Positions 33,468-41,517 of a stretch of DNA of 64,000 nucleotides are shown here, piece after piece (position 1 is the stretch's first letter; each line of letters opens with the position of its first letter). Under the pieces are notes generated by a model. That model worked only from the letters and a program-made list of their open reading frames with translations. It made no database searches and was not told the origin of the DNA. Origin of the DNA: Candidatus Peregrinibacteria bacterium UBA1369 (GTDB lineage: Bacteria; Patescibacteriota; Gracilibacteria; UBA1369). The stretch lies in the NCBI GenBank assembly GCA_002305925.1, contig DBRL01000014.1:13772-77771 (forward strand). The letters run 5' to 3'. A program made the position numbers and the translations under genes.

Positions 33468-34006
33468 CAGAGCACGACCAGGTTGACCCTCTGTTCCGTA
33501 TTCAGCTGATTGATGATTTGACATTCGGCCGGTTGATCCAGGGTAAATTCAACGGTTTCTCCGCCGGGAATTTCGATGGTCGCACCCAGTAGCGGGCAGA
33601 CCTCCGCCCCTCCGGCAGTTGTGTAGAGGTCGACCTGCCGATCGAGCGAGTTGTAAATCATCAGAGTGTCGCCAGCGGTCGCGGCCAGGTCGGCCGGTAG
33701 CATACCGTTGGCGTCAATCACCACTCCCTTTTTTCCGGCTAATGCAGTCGGTTCATTAGCGTTTTGCAGCAACATACTGTCGCCGGCGACTGGCCCCGTC
33801 ACCTGCAAACCGCCCAGGTCGACCGTGACATCTTCAGCGGTTTCATTTTCACCAACGGTAATTTTGACCTGCGAGGAGGAACTGGCCTTGTCCACTTCAG
33901 CAAGTTTTTCTTCTTCCGGAGCCACTTCTTTGACACCGGCAGGTTCACTCTGACAGGCGGAAAGAATCAGTAGCGCGGGCAGAAGAATCATTAGCATTTT
34001 TTTCAT
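33467..34006 (-). CDS. Lipoprotein, 179 aa, possible cupredoxin-like fold
   Basis: Signal peptide with lipobox ILSAC (Cys18). After an acidic Ser-rich linker (20-50) the mature domain is all-beta: VTVDLGGLQV, GDTLMIYNSLDRQVDLY, GGETVEFTLDQPAECQI, ending QRVNLVVL. The order of strands recalls cupredoxins, but the copper His/Cys/Met set is not clear; two Cys occur at VCPLLG and ECQI. Third gene of a leftward operon with two exported thioredoxin-like proteins and queG. Confidence 0.7.
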   Translation of the reverse strand: MKKMLMILLPALLILSACQSEPAGVKEVAPEEEKLAEVDKASSSSQVKITVGENETAEDVTVDLGGLQVTGPVAGDSMLLQNANEPTALAGKKGVVIDANGMLPADLAATAGDTLMIYNSLDRQVDLYTTAGGAEVCPLLGATIEIPGGETVEFTLDQPAECQIINQLNTEQRVNLVVL

Positions 34007-34018
34007 CTGACATGGGGG

Positions 34019-34438
34019 TTATGGTGTATATGGACAGCCGCTCCAGACGGCCAGAGACTCCAGGCGCTGCACTCCCACCAAGGGGGTCGAGCCCGGCTTC
34101 TGCCAGGTGGGGTAGGCTTCTATGCCTGCAGCAATGCACGCATCGGGGTTACCGTTGGAACCTCCGGCATCACATTCGACATAATTCAAATTAACCAGCC
34201 CGTCGCCAAACATGGCCTTTTGACTGTTGCAATGCGAGCACCAGTAGGCCCCGTAAAGCTTGGCGCCCTTGTCGCTGAGACAGGCGGCTAATTCGGCGGT
34301 GGGAGCGGGCGACTGGATGGAGGCGGGAATGGCAGCCGGGGGCATTGCAGCAGTTGGCGGCATGGCAGCCGGCGCTTGCTGGAAGCCCAGGAAGAGACCA
34401 AAAAATGCGACTAAATAAGTGATGACTCCTGTGGACAT
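34019..34438 (-). CDS. Membrane-anchored thioredoxin-like protein of the VKOR-partner type
   Basis: 139 residues from ATG 34438: N-terminal membrane helix (GVITYLVAFFGLFLGF, 4-19), Ala/Pro linker, then a redoxin domain with LYGAYWCSHCNSQKAMFG (active CSHC), LNYVECDAGG, AGIEAYPTW and GVQRLESLAVWSGC. This is the short thioredoxin-like domain often fused to vitamin K epoxide reductase (VKOR) proteins. It would face the outside and make or receive disulfides. A paralogue lies 13 bases upstream; the VKOR gene of this window is at 50838-51536. Confidence 0.88.
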   Translation of the reverse strand: MSTGVITYLVAFFGLFLGFQQAPAAMPPTAAMPPAAIPASIQSPAPTAELAACLSDKGAKLYGAYWCSHCNSQKAMFGDGLVNLNYVECDAGGSNGNPDACIAAGIEAYPTWQKPGSTPLVGVQRLESLAVWSGCPYTP

Positions 34439-34451
34439 AATAGGCTGTGGT

Positions 34452-35045
34452 TTATTGATTATCGGCTGGCTGACTGTCCGTGGCGACGCTGTCGGAGGGG
34501 ACGGTTCTGCCGACCGGCTCGGGCTGTCCGGTTTCTCCCGGTAGAAGTTCCCTGGCAGGATCGGAAGAGGTTTCTCCGCTGGCGGCAGTATCAATCATGC
34601 TCTGTCCGGACGCCTCCAGAGCTTCCTCGGCCTGTCGAAGCTGTTCGAGATCCTCTGCCGGAAGCTGATCCTGGCAGTTAGCCAGCTTGGCTATGACAAA
34701 AATCGGGTTGCGGCCGATCAGATTTCCCTGGCCGGGGAAAAACCAGGTGGGAAAGCTGCTGACTCCGGCGTCCAGACAGGCCTTGCGATCACCGTTGGGG
34801 CCGTTGTCGTCGCATTCGACATAGGTAATAAACTGTGAATCGCTGCCAAAATCCTGGCGCTGGGCCTGGCAATGGGGGCACCAATAGGCGCCATAGAGAA
34901 TTACACCCTTTTCAGTCAGACACTGGGCCACTCCGGCATATTTCCCAGGTGGCTGGGGGCCGCCGCCACTGCAGGCAGTCAGGACAACTGCCGTAATAAG
35001 TAAGAGGGGCACGGCTTTAAAATGTTGTAAAAAACTCTTGTTCAT
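34452..35045 (-). CDS. Lipoprotein thioredoxin-like protein of the VKOR-partner type
   Basis: 197 residues, lipobox VLTAC (Cys25). Redoxin domain about 35-130: LYGAYWCPHCQAQRQDFG with active CPHC, ITYVECDDNG, AGVSSFPTWFFPG. Unlike its neighbour, the domain end lacks the GVQ..LA..SGC motif and instead leads into a Glu/Gln/Ala helix and a Ser/Thr/Pro-rich tail. First gene of the operon. Tandem paralogues suggest an oxidase/isomerase division of labour outside the membrane. Confidence 0.87.
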   Translation of the reverse strand: MNKSFLQHFKAVPLLLITAVVLTACSGGGPQPPGKYAGVAQCLTEKGVILYGAYWCPHCQAQRQDFGSDSQFITYVECDDNGPNGDRKACLDAGVSSFPTWFFPGQGNLIGRNPIFVIAKLANCQDQLPAEDLEQLRQAEEALEASGQSMIDTAASGETSSDPARELLPGETGQPEPVGRTVPSDSVATDSQPADNQ

Positions 35046-35096
35046 AGTAGAATTTGAAACTTATAGTTAGGTTCTGGTTGCCTTTTTCGCTATGAC

Positions 35097-35125
35097 ATTA
35101 TACACAGATTGACTGGTTTGGGAAT
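35097..35125 (-). promoter_or_regulatory. Possible promoter of the thioredoxin-like/queG operon
   Basis: Minus strand -10 TATAAT (35097-35102); the -35 at 17 bases (ATTCCC) is poor. Confidence 0.4.
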
Positions 35126-35153
35126 TTAATTTGGCAATAACCACAACAATACG

Positions 35154-35609
35154 ATGGGTGGGGAAACAGGAAAAAAGAACGGCGTTGATTACAATGATGT
35201 TTTTCAGGTGGTCGAAATGATCCTGGACGAACTCGACTGTAAAAACCATTTTACCCGTTCACGGGTATTCATTCTGGCCAATCAGGTTTTGGCACACGGC
35301 AAGATGTCTTTGGGAGAACTGGCACTATTTCTGCGCTTTCATGGCGCGGACGACTTCTGTATGCGTCTGGGGGACTCGACGGACGATATACCAACTACTC
35401 CCGCTATTCCGGCGGCCAAGGAACTGCATCACTCACCTACAAAAATCGGGCTGCCGGCCGTGGACCCAAACAGGAGCCTGCTGTCGAACATCCAGGAAAT
35501 TTCCGGCAACATTTCACGGGCGCTGGATTCCGCAAACAGCAGCTCCTCGCTGCCGGCCATAACCGATGAAGCCTCGGCACCTTCCTCGCGGCGGTGGGCC
35601 AGGGAGTAG
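35154..35609 (+). CDS. Hypothetical protein, 151 aa
   Basis: Not recognised. Soluble; helices at about 12-30 and 35-75 (VFQVVEMILDEL, MSLGELALFLRFHG), followed by a Ser/Ala/Pro-rich, probably flexible C-terminal half. Lies divergently from the redoxin operon and 113 bases before recR on the same strand, so it might be co-transcribed with recR. No motif supports a function. Confidence 0.5.
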   Translation: MGGETGKKNGVDYNDVFQVVEMILDELDCKNHFTRSRVFILANQVLAHGKMSLGELALFLRFHGADDFCMRLGDSTDDIPTTPAIPAAKELHHSPTKIGLPAVDPNRSLLSNIQEISGNISRALDSANSSSSLPAITDEASAPSSRRWARE

Positions 35610-35722
35610 GCCTGGTGATGGCAAACTTAGATTTTTTGTGATAATAAAAAGTAAGTCGGTAAGTCGCCCGCAGCCAACCGATTGCCGCCGCGCATCTTTT
35701 AGCCCTTTCCCCGCGCACAGCC

Positions 35723-36349
35723 ATGACCTCGTTTTTACCGGATTCAATTGAAAAAGTTATTGATGAATTCTCCCGTCTGCCGGGTATTGGCCCCAAGTCC
35801 GCCCAGCGACTGGCCATGCACCTGCTGCATTCCCCGGAAATGCGGGTGGACGCACTGGCCTCTGCCGTGGCCGGTATGAAGAAGGGCCTGCGTTTTTGTG
35901 AAAAATGTTTCAATATATCCAACGGCGAACTCTGTAATTTTTGCGCCGATCCACTGCGGCAACAGGAGCTGATTTGTGTGGTGGAAGATATTCTCGACGT
36001 AATCGCCCTGGAACGGACGGGACAATTCAAGGGTTTGTATCATGTGCTGCACGGTGTTTTGTCGCCGGTGGACGGTATCGGGCCGGAACAAATCAAAGCC
36101 GGGGATCTGAAAAGCCGGATTGAAGAAATGTTGTCCGGCGGGGTAACCGCTGCCAGCATGGAGATCATTGTCGCCACCAATCCTTCACTGGAAGGCGAAA
36201 CAACCGCATTGTACCTAACCAAACTGCTAAAACCGCTGGGCGTGCGGGTGACCCGAATCGGTCGCGGCCTGCCGGCCGGGGGCGATCTGGACTATGCCGA
36301 CGAAGTAACGCTGACCCGGGCTTTGCAGGGCCGGCTGGAGTATATATAG
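35723..36349 (+). CDS. recR: Recombination protein RecR
   Basis: Works with RecO (and RecF) to load RecA at gaps. 208 residues with the helix-hairpin-helix SRLPGIGPKSAQRLA (17-31), the C4 zinc finger at Cys59/62/71/74 (CEKC...CNFC), the Toprim domain from about 82 (ICVVEDILDV) and a C-terminal Walker-B-like tail with TRIGRGLPAGGDLDYADE. Complete and of normal length. No dnaX or ybaB neighbour as in many bacteria. Confidence 0.97.
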   Translation: MTSFLPDSIEKVIDEFSRLPGIGPKSAQRLAMHLLHSPEMRVDALASAVAGMKKGLRFCEKCFNISNGELCNFCADPLRQQELICVVEDILDVIALERTGQFKGLYHVLHGVLSPVDGIGPEQIKAGDLKSRIEEMLSGGVTAASMEIIVATNPSLEGETTALYLTKLLKPLGVRVTRIGRGLPAGGDLDYADEVTLTRALQGRLEYI

Positions 36350-36380
36350 GTCTAAAAAGATCTTGATCAGGGAAGTGCCG

Positions 36381-36409
36381 GACAGGCCCGCCCGCAGGGC
36401 GGGCCTGTC
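36381..36409. terminator. GC-rich hairpin between convergent genes
   Basis: Perfect 13-bp stem GACAGGCCCGCCC / GGGCGGGCCTGTC with a 3-base loop. No U-tract follows, but it sits exactly between the ends of recR and the M23/SLH gene. Confidence 0.6.
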
Positions 36410-36426
36410 CTGATGTGTTCGTGCGG

Positions 36427-38457
36427 TTACTCACACTGCCGGTAGACAGTGGTGATGCCGCTATAGTAGGTGCAGGCCGGGGAGGCGCACCCCGTGGGGG
36501 AGTGGACTTCCACGATCAGCCCGGCACCGTTGATGGGGCCATTTTGAGTGAGGTAACTGAAGTCGGCGTTGCGCCAGACCGTGCAGGAAGCCCCGTAGTC
36601 CTGCAGGAACGGTCCGCCGAAATGGTGGGAGAGATGGTTCTGGTCAAGCAGCTGGTAGCTGATCTGGTTCTGAAAAGTTCCGCTTTGCTTGCAAAGGCGC
36701 CAGCTTGCAGTGCCGCCGCCTGGCGAACCGAGTTCCAGGCAGAGGGTGGGGGAGCCGGAGGACTGGGTGTTTTGGTGGCAGCTGGCGCCGGAGGGGCTGG
36801 CGTAGTAGTTGACCGTACAGCCCCCGGTGCCGCCCACGCCGCTTTCGGCAGACCCTCCCGCGCCTCCGTCCGGCGGGCTGACCCCAGCGTCAGTTCCGCC
36901 GGCACCGGCGGAGCCTGCGTCGTTGCCGGCACTGTCGGGCGGGCCGGCGTCGGCGTTTCCAGGCAGCACATAGCCACCCCCGAGGGGACAGGCTTCCCCG
37001 TCCTGCGGCACGCAGGCCGGCAGAGGTTGGCAGGTTTGGCTGGCCTGTGCGCAGTAATAACCGCCCGCGCAATTGATGTCCCGGCACGCGTCTTCGCCAG
37101 TGCCCCAGAGTTTCTGATGGGCAAGAACCAGCCATTTGGCCAGTTCGGCGCGATGAACGGGGCTGGCGGGGTAGAATTTGCGGCTGGGGGTTTCCTCTAT
37201 GAGCCCCTGCTGCCAGGCCACATAAAGATAAGGAGTGTACCAGGCATGAGGAGCAACGTCCGTAAAGCGCGAGAGCGTATTACTGGCCAGAGGCGCGGCC
37301 ACGCGCCAGACCCAGTTGTCGTAGAATTCGAGAAACTCACTGGTAAAGAAGGCGGCCACAACCATTTTGACGGCCTCGGCCCGCGTGACGTCGCGATCCG
37401 GGCAGAAATTGTGGCCGTTTTCCGTACAGGAATTGCCCGCGCCGATGACCGGCAGAACAACCGGTCTGCGGCAAAGCGTGTTGACGTATGGGAAATCGGC
37501 ATCATGGGGCGGCAGATCATAAAAATAATCCGGCCAGCCCTGCGTGACGGTTTCAATGCGCGCGGCCACCTTGACCAGCCGCGCCGCCTCCCGCCGCTTG
37601 ACGACGGTGTCAACTCCAAAGCGCCCGTCATACTCTCCGAAATGCCAGCCTTGCCGGCGCGTTTCGCGCGCGTAGGGCCAGCTCCATTGCCAGATCGGGT
37701 AGGCGGCGTTGTCCACCGCATACTCGGCGAAGTAATCAAAGAGCAGCCCCTGAGGGTCGAGGTGCCGTATCAGCTGTGAGCTATTGCCGTAGACGTAACC
37801 GTTTCCGTAGACGGCCAGATCATAGATTTTCAACGTGTTGAGCAGCTCCGTGGCGTTGGCCCAGCGCTTCACCGACAAGTGCAGGTGGGTCGGCCAATTG
37901 GGAGTACCTCCTTCCAGCGCCAGGACATCACCCGCGGCAACCGTTTCGCAGGCATTGAACCGCCGCGAAGTCGTGTCGTGGTGACGGTCGAAAAAGAGGT
38001 GATGGTAGTGGAAAGTGATGATCTCCTCCGAGTAGGCGTTTGGCCGCGTGGCCAGAATCATCGACTCGCCCCAGCCCTTGGTCGAATTGCCGTTTTCGGA
38101 GGCGATGACCAGGCCGTCCTGGATGGACAAGATTTCGTGTTCTCCCGCCTTGGCGCCCTGCGGATGCAGATCGAGCCCGTCATGCCCATAATAGATTTTT
38201 TTACCCTGACAGGCCTGACTGTGGGCGGGGGGCTGACCGCCACCACTCTGACACCAGCCCTCCGAGTGTGAATTGTTGTAGTTTTGCGTCACGCGCATTT
38301 CTGCCATCGGCATCTGCAGGTCGGCAAAATCGCCGACCGGCACGTCCGCCGTGGTAAAATCCAGACAGCGCGAGCTGACGATGTCTTCGGCAAGAGCCAG
38401 ACGGCTCACTGCCGCCAGACAAAGCAGTACCAGCAGTGCGTAGTAATAGCGCAGCAT
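36427..38457 (-). CDS. Exported M23-type peptidase-like protein with SLH repeats
   Basis: 676 residues. Signal peptide (1-23); LytM/M23 domain with HDGLD (92-96), HYHH (150-153) and THLHL (190-194), that is the HxxxD and HxH zinc ligands of a lysostaphin-type endopeptidase; SLH-like repeats (about 290-460) with VKRREAARLV and VTRAEAVKM; a Cys-rich knot (about 465-500); a Gly/Ala/Asp/Pro linker (about 505-550) of the kind common in myxobacteria; and a Cys-rich C-terminal domain (555-676). Start ATG preceded by GGAGAGGAG. Probably cuts wall peptides while anchored to the wall. Composition and linker hint at acquisition from another lineage. Confidence 0.85.
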   Translation of the reverse strand: MLRYYYALLVLLCLAAVSRLALAEDIVSSRCLDFTTADVPVGDFADLQMPMAEMRVTQNYNNSHSEGWCQSGGGQPPAHSQACQGKKIYYGHDGLDLHPQGAKAGEHEILSIQDGLVIASENGNSTKGWGESMILATRPNAYSEEIITFHYHHLFFDRHHDTTSRRFNACETVAAGDVLALEGGTPNWPTHLHLSVKRWANATELLNTLKIYDLAVYGNGYVYGNSSQLIRHLDPQGLLFDYFAEYAVDNAAYPIWQWSWPYARETRRQGWHFGEYDGRFGVDTVVKRREAARLVKVAARIETVTQGWPDYFYDLPPHDADFPYVNTLCRRPVVLPVIGAGNSCTENGHNFCPDRDVTRAEAVKMVVAAFFTSEFLEFYDNWVWRVAAPLASNTLSRFTDVAPHAWYTPYLYVAWQQGLIEETPSRKFYPASPVHRAELAKWLVLAHQKLWGTGEDACRDINCAGGYYCAQASQTCQPLPACVPQDGEACPLGGGYVLPGNADAGPPDSAGNDAGSAGAGGTDAGVSPPDGGAGGSAESGVGGTGGCTVNYYASPSGASCHQNTQSSGSPTLCLELGSPGGGTASWRLCKQSGTFQNQISYQLLDQNHLSHHFGGPFLQDYGASCTVWRNADFSYLTQNGPINGAGLIVEVHSPTGCASPACTYYSGITTVYRQCE

Positions 38458-38487
38458 GTTGTCTTTCTCCTCTCCGTGGCGGCAAGT

Positions 38488-39147
38488 CTAGAGTCCGCCC
38501 ACTTCTCCGTATTCGGGTTCCGGTTCAAAAATTTCGTAGCGGAATTCCAGAGTGGCGATGATTGTTTTCACCACTTCACGGTCGGCGTCGGTGCCGCCGT
38601 CCAGCGTGATCATGCGGGTGCGGTCCTGATGGCGAAAGAAATACTCTTCCACCCGGCGGTTCTCGTCCATCCAATGCCCCCAGTAACGGAGGAAATAGAC
38701 GGTCTGCCCGGCCACTTCCAATTCACCCGTTTCGGCCGGACGGGAACAGTTGAGCCAACTGGTCCAGGGCATTCTTTGTGCCGACTGACAGTCCGCCTGT
38801 GCGGCCTGCGTATCACGGGCTTCGCGGGGCGGAGTCTCCGGCGGCAGATAGAGCGACAAGCTGATAAAAGGCCAGTCATCCCTACCCAGCCCGCTGCCCC
38901 TGAGCGCCCCCCGATCCGAGGGGCTGACCTCCCATCCCACCGGCACCTCGAAGTAAGGCACCCAGGTAGGTTTGGAAGGATCATAAATATTGTCCGGCAA
39001 AGGCCGCTCTTCTTTCGCGCGGCCGGCGTCGGTTTCCAACACCGGCACCGTCGGCCCGCGAAACGGGCCGACGGGTGAATCTTCCGTCTGGCAGCCGGCC
39101 GTGGCCAGGCCCAGCAGGATCAATGCAAATACTTGTGATTGGCGCAT
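38488..39147 (-). CDS. Lipoprotein, 219 aa
   Basis: Lipobox ATAGC (Cys19). The mature part (about 60-200) is a mixed alpha/beta domain with many aromatic residues (PTWVPYFEVPVGWEV, VYFLRYWGHWMDENRR) and ends with an acidic tail; function unknown. A clear AAGGAG sits 8 bases before ATG 39147. Located 30 bases upstream of the M23/SLH gene, so the two form an operon; it may be a partner or inhibitor of that peptidase (inference). A minus-strand TATAAT at 39206-39211 may be the -10 element. Confidence 0.75.
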   Translation of the reverse strand: MRQSQVFALILLGLATAGCQTEDSPVGPFRGPTVPVLETDAGRAKEERPLPDNIYDPSKPTWVPYFEVPVGWEVSPSDRGALRGSGLGRDDWPFISLSLYLPPETPPREARDTQAAQADCQSAQRMPWTSWLNCSRPAETGELEVAGQTVYFLRYWGHWMDENRRVEEYFFRHQDRTRMITLDGGTDADREVVKTIIATLEFRYEIFEPEPEYGEVGGL

Positions 39148-39272
39148 GTGTGTTTCTCCTTGATGTTGCTATCAACGAACGGACCTCTTGTTGGTCCGCA
39201 GTCACATTATAATCCACCGCTGACAGGAAGATTAAAAATTTGCGGTTTTTTTCCTATGCTTACGCCATTTTA

Positions 39273-39302
39273 TTGACAGGGGACCTAAATTACATATATA
39301 TT
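39273..39302 (+). promoter_or_regulatory. Promoter of infC-rpmI-rplT
   Basis: -35 TTGACA (39273-39278) and overlapping -10 candidates TATATA/TATATT (39295-39302) at 16-18 bases. Transcription would start near 39309, so TTG codons further left cannot start infC. Confidence 0.7.
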
Positions 39303-39341
39303 CATGCCCGACTTTGTGTCTCCGTCAAAGGAGGGTCCGGG

Positions 39342-39902
39342 ATTTGGGGTTCCGGAGAAAAGTCAGCCATATTTCTTTATCCAAAAGCTATCAGTAAGAA
39401 CAACCGCATCAACTCCCAGATTCGCGCGCCGATCGTCCGTTTGATCGACGAGAACGATGAACAGCTGGGGGAACTGTCCGTTGAGGAGGCCCTTAGAATG
39501 GCACAGGAACGGGAACTGGATCTGGTGGAAGTGGCCCCGTTGGCCAAACCGCCGGTCTGCAAAATTCTGGATTACGGCAAATTTCTGTACAGACAAAGAA
39601 AGATTGAGCAGAAACACAAGAGATTGCAGAAAAAGACCGAACAGAAAACCATCCGTTTGAGCCTGCGCATCGACGAACATGATCTGGAAGTGAAAGCTGG
39701 CCGGGCCAGGGAATTCCTGGAGGACGGCAACAGCGTACGTGTCATGCTGATGTTTAAGGGCAGAGAAAACGCCCACGAAGAGCTGGGCAGACAAAAAGTC
39801 GATCTTTTCCTTGAGAAAATCAAGGATGTGGCCGCCGTTGAAGCCCCGGCGAAAAAACAGGGCAATTCGATTACCATGGTATTAATTCCATCAAAAAACT
39901 AA
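39342..39902 (+). CDS. infC: Translation initiation factor IF-3, probable AUU start
   Basis: Prevents premature 70S joining and checks the start codon. The family-like part begins NNRINSQIRAPIVRLIDENDEQ and ends with the C-domain (RLSLRIDEHD, VMLMFKGREN). No ATG, GTG or TTG lies in frame between the promoter and this part. ATT at 39342 is in frame and stands seven bases after AAAGGAGGG (39327-39335), the best Shine-Dalgarno match in the window, giving 186 residues. An AUU start is the known autocontrol device of infC in enterobacteria, because IF-3 rejects non-standard starts. Heads the infC-rpmI-rplT operon. Confidence 0.93.
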   Translation: MWGSGEKSAIFLYPKAISKNNRINSQIRAPIVRLIDENDEQLGELSVEEALRMAQERELDLVEVAPLAKPPVCKILDYGKFLYRQRKIEQKHKRLQKKTEQKTIRLSLRIDEHDLEVKAGRAREFLEDGNSVRVMLMFKGRENAHEELGRQKVDLFLEKIKDVAAVEAPAKKQGNSITMVLIPSKN

Positions 39903-39906
39903 CCAT

Positions 39907-40095
39907 ATGAAGAAGAAAAGTATCAGCGGGTTGAAAAAACGCATCAAGCTGACCGGCACCGGTAAGGTTATGTTCAGAAAATCCGCCAAGAAACATCTGC
40001 TGACCAACAAGTCCAAAAGGCAGAAAAGATTGAACAAATCAGGTAAACTGGCTTCGGCCAGTGATACCAAATGGATCAAGAAACTCCTTCCTTAG
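39907..40095 (+). CDS. rpmI: 50S ribosomal protein L35
   Basis: 62 residues, highly basic, with the L35 pattern MKKKSISGLKKRIKLTGTGKV, RKSAKKHLLTNKS and a C-terminal WIKKLLP. Starts four bases after the infC stop, so translation is probably coupled. Normal length. Confidence 0.96.
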   Translation: MKKKSISGLKKRIKLTGTGKVMFRKSAKKHLLTNKSKRQKRLNKSGKLASASDTKWIKKLLP

Positions 40096-40116
40096 TAATT
40101 TTAATCCCAACCAAAC

Positions 40117-40470
40117 ATGACACGCGTAAAGAGGGGCGTAGCCACCAAGAAAAGACACAATAAACTGCGCGGCCTGGCAAAGGGTTACTCCAAAGTTGCC
40201 ACATCCCGCATCAAATGGGCCAAAAACTTCGTTGCCAAGGCCGGACAGAACAGCTATCGGGGCCGCAAACTGAAAAAGCGTCAATTCCGCAGCCTCTGGA
40301 TCACCCGCATCAATGCCGGCTGCAGGGCCGAGGGAATCAGTTATTCGAGACTGATAGCCGGTCTGCTGAAGGCAAAAATCGCCATCGACCGCAAGATCCT
40401 CTCCGAATTGGCCACCAGCAATCCGGAAGTGTTCAGCCAGATTGTCGCCAAAGCCAAGGCCGAACTGTAA
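40117..40470 (+). CDS. rplT: 50S ribosomal protein L20
   Basis: 117 residues; assembly protein of the large subunit. MTRVKRGVATKKRHNKL at the start, YRGRKLKKRQFRSLWITRINAG in the middle. L20 represses this operon in other bacteria by binding the mRNA; no specific site was identified here. Strong terminator 18 bases after the stop. Confidence 0.97.
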   Translation: MTRVKRGVATKKRHNKLRGLAKGYSKVATSRIKWAKNFVAKAGQNSYRGRKLKKRQFRSLWITRINAGCRAEGISYSRLIAGLLKAKIAIDRKILSELATSNPEVFSQIVAKAKAEL

Positions 40471-40488
40471 AATTTACCAATATTGATT

Positions 40489-40532
40489 GAACAGGCGGGC
40501 GCGAGTACGCGCCCGCCTGTTCTGTTTGTTTT
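40489..40532 (+). terminator. Intrinsic terminator of infC-rpmI-rplT
   Basis: Perfect 15-bp stem GAACAGGCGGGCGCG / CGCGCCCGCCTGTTC with AGTA loop and TGTTTGTTTT tail. Confidence 0.93.
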
Positions 40533-40561
40533 CCGGCCTTTATTTTTGAAAATCTGTTTTG

Positions 40562-40746
40562 TTTGCCAGGCCCGGCAAAGCTTGGTTTTGGTGTTGTTTT
40601 GTAGACCAGTAATTTGGTCTATGTATTACTTTTTAATGCAGTGTTCACGCTCTGGCAATTACACAAAAACGGGCTTTTGGATAGTCCAGCCCGTCTGAGT
40701 GTTGAAGGGCAGCCGAGCAGACGTGACGGAGTTTTTCGGTTGCCCT
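40562..40746. other. Highly structured intergenic region
   Basis: No reading frame of note. Four inverted repeats in 185 bases: TTTGCC/GGCAAA (40562-40579), TAGACCA/TGGTCTA (40602-40621), ACGGGCT/AGCCCGT (40669-40694) and AGGGCAGCCGA/TCGGTTGCCCT (40706-40746). The third is a minus-strand terminator; the others may belong to an untranslated RNA or a 3' untranslated region. Confidence 0.45.
40664..40694 (-). terminator. Intrinsic terminator of the cyclophilin gene
   Basis: Minus strand: ACGGGCT ... AGCCCGT hairpin followed by TTTTTGTG, 68 bases past the stop. Confidence 0.7.
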
Positions 40747-40761
40747 AATTGTTCAATTATT

Positions 40762-41412
40762 TTAGAGAGTGGAAATGGTGACTTTCTTGATGGTGACGGG
40801 CTCGAGTGGTATGTCCATGGCATTGCGGGGGAGCCGAGAAATGGTTTCGGCGACGTCCATTCCTTCATAGACCTGCCCAAAGACGCTGTGGCGGTTGTCC
40901 AGCCAGGGCGTTCCATCGGCCGCAGTGACGATAAAAAACTGGCTGCCGTTTGTGTTCGGGCCACTGTTGGCCATGGAAACGGCGCCAAACAGATTTTTCA
41001 GATTGGGAGTGAATTCGTCGGCAATGGTGGTGTCGGGCCCCAGATAGCTGTGTCCGCCCCGTCCGTCACCGCGGGTAAAATCTCCCGTCTGAATCATAAA
41101 GCCGTCAATCACCCGATGGAAAGGCACGCCGTCGTATTTGCCACCGCGAGCGAGCTCGATAAAGTTTTTGGTGGTTTCCGGTACCTGATCGACAAAAAGT
41201 TTAAATTTGATCTCCCCCTTGTCGGTATCAAGTATGGCCACCGTATCGCCCGCAACCGGAGAAGATCCCTGAAGATTGTTCATTGTATTGGCTTGGTTAT
41301 TGTTGATTGAGTCGTTGGAGCCGGCGGGTGTGGAAGGAGCCGGTTCGGACTGACAGGCAGACAAGAGGAGAGACGCCGTCAGTAAAATGCCCAAAAAATA
41401 TTTTTTTTCCAT
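40762..41412 (-). CDS. Cyclophilin-type peptidyl-prolyl isomerase lipoprotein
   Basis: Folding helper outside the membrane. ATG 41412 gives a normal signal peptide with lipobox LLSAC (Cys20); a longer frame upstream has no signal. The cyclophilin domain covers about 60-216: VPETTKNFIELARGG, VPFHRVIDGFMIQTGD (catalytic Arg of FHR), SMANSGPNTNGSQFFI, and HSVFGQVYEGMDV. The conserved Trp of eukaryotic cyclophilins is replaced, as usual in bacteria. Confidence 0.94.
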   Translation of the reverse strand: MEKKYFLGILLTASLLLSACQSEPAPSTPAGSNDSINNNQANTMNNLQGSSPVAGDTVAILDTDKGEIKFKLFVDQVPETTKNFIELARGGKYDGVPFHRVIDGFMIQTGDFTRGDGRGGHSYLGPDTTIADEFTPNLKNLFGAVSMANSGPNTNGSQFFIVTAADGTPWLDNRHSVFGQVYEGMDVAETISRLPRNAMDIPLEPVTIKKVTISTL

Positions 41413-41517
41413 AACTTTTTGTTTAGTGATTTGTGGCAGAATTGTGCGCCAAGGTGCCTTTTTTTTCAAGTGACTTTTACCCGTGCCCAGTATACACTGG
41501 CCATGTCATATTTCCGC

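Noticed and set aside
36415..37779. A 454-codon plus-strand frame opposite the M23/SLH gene
   Set aside because: Antisense to a gene with signal peptide, catalytic motifs and a ribosome-binding site; the frame is open because of high GC content.
39240..39341. infC starting at TTG 39240 or TTG 39271
   Set aside because: Both codons lie upstream of the transcription start predicted from the TTGACA/TATATT promoter and the added residues do not resemble IF-3.
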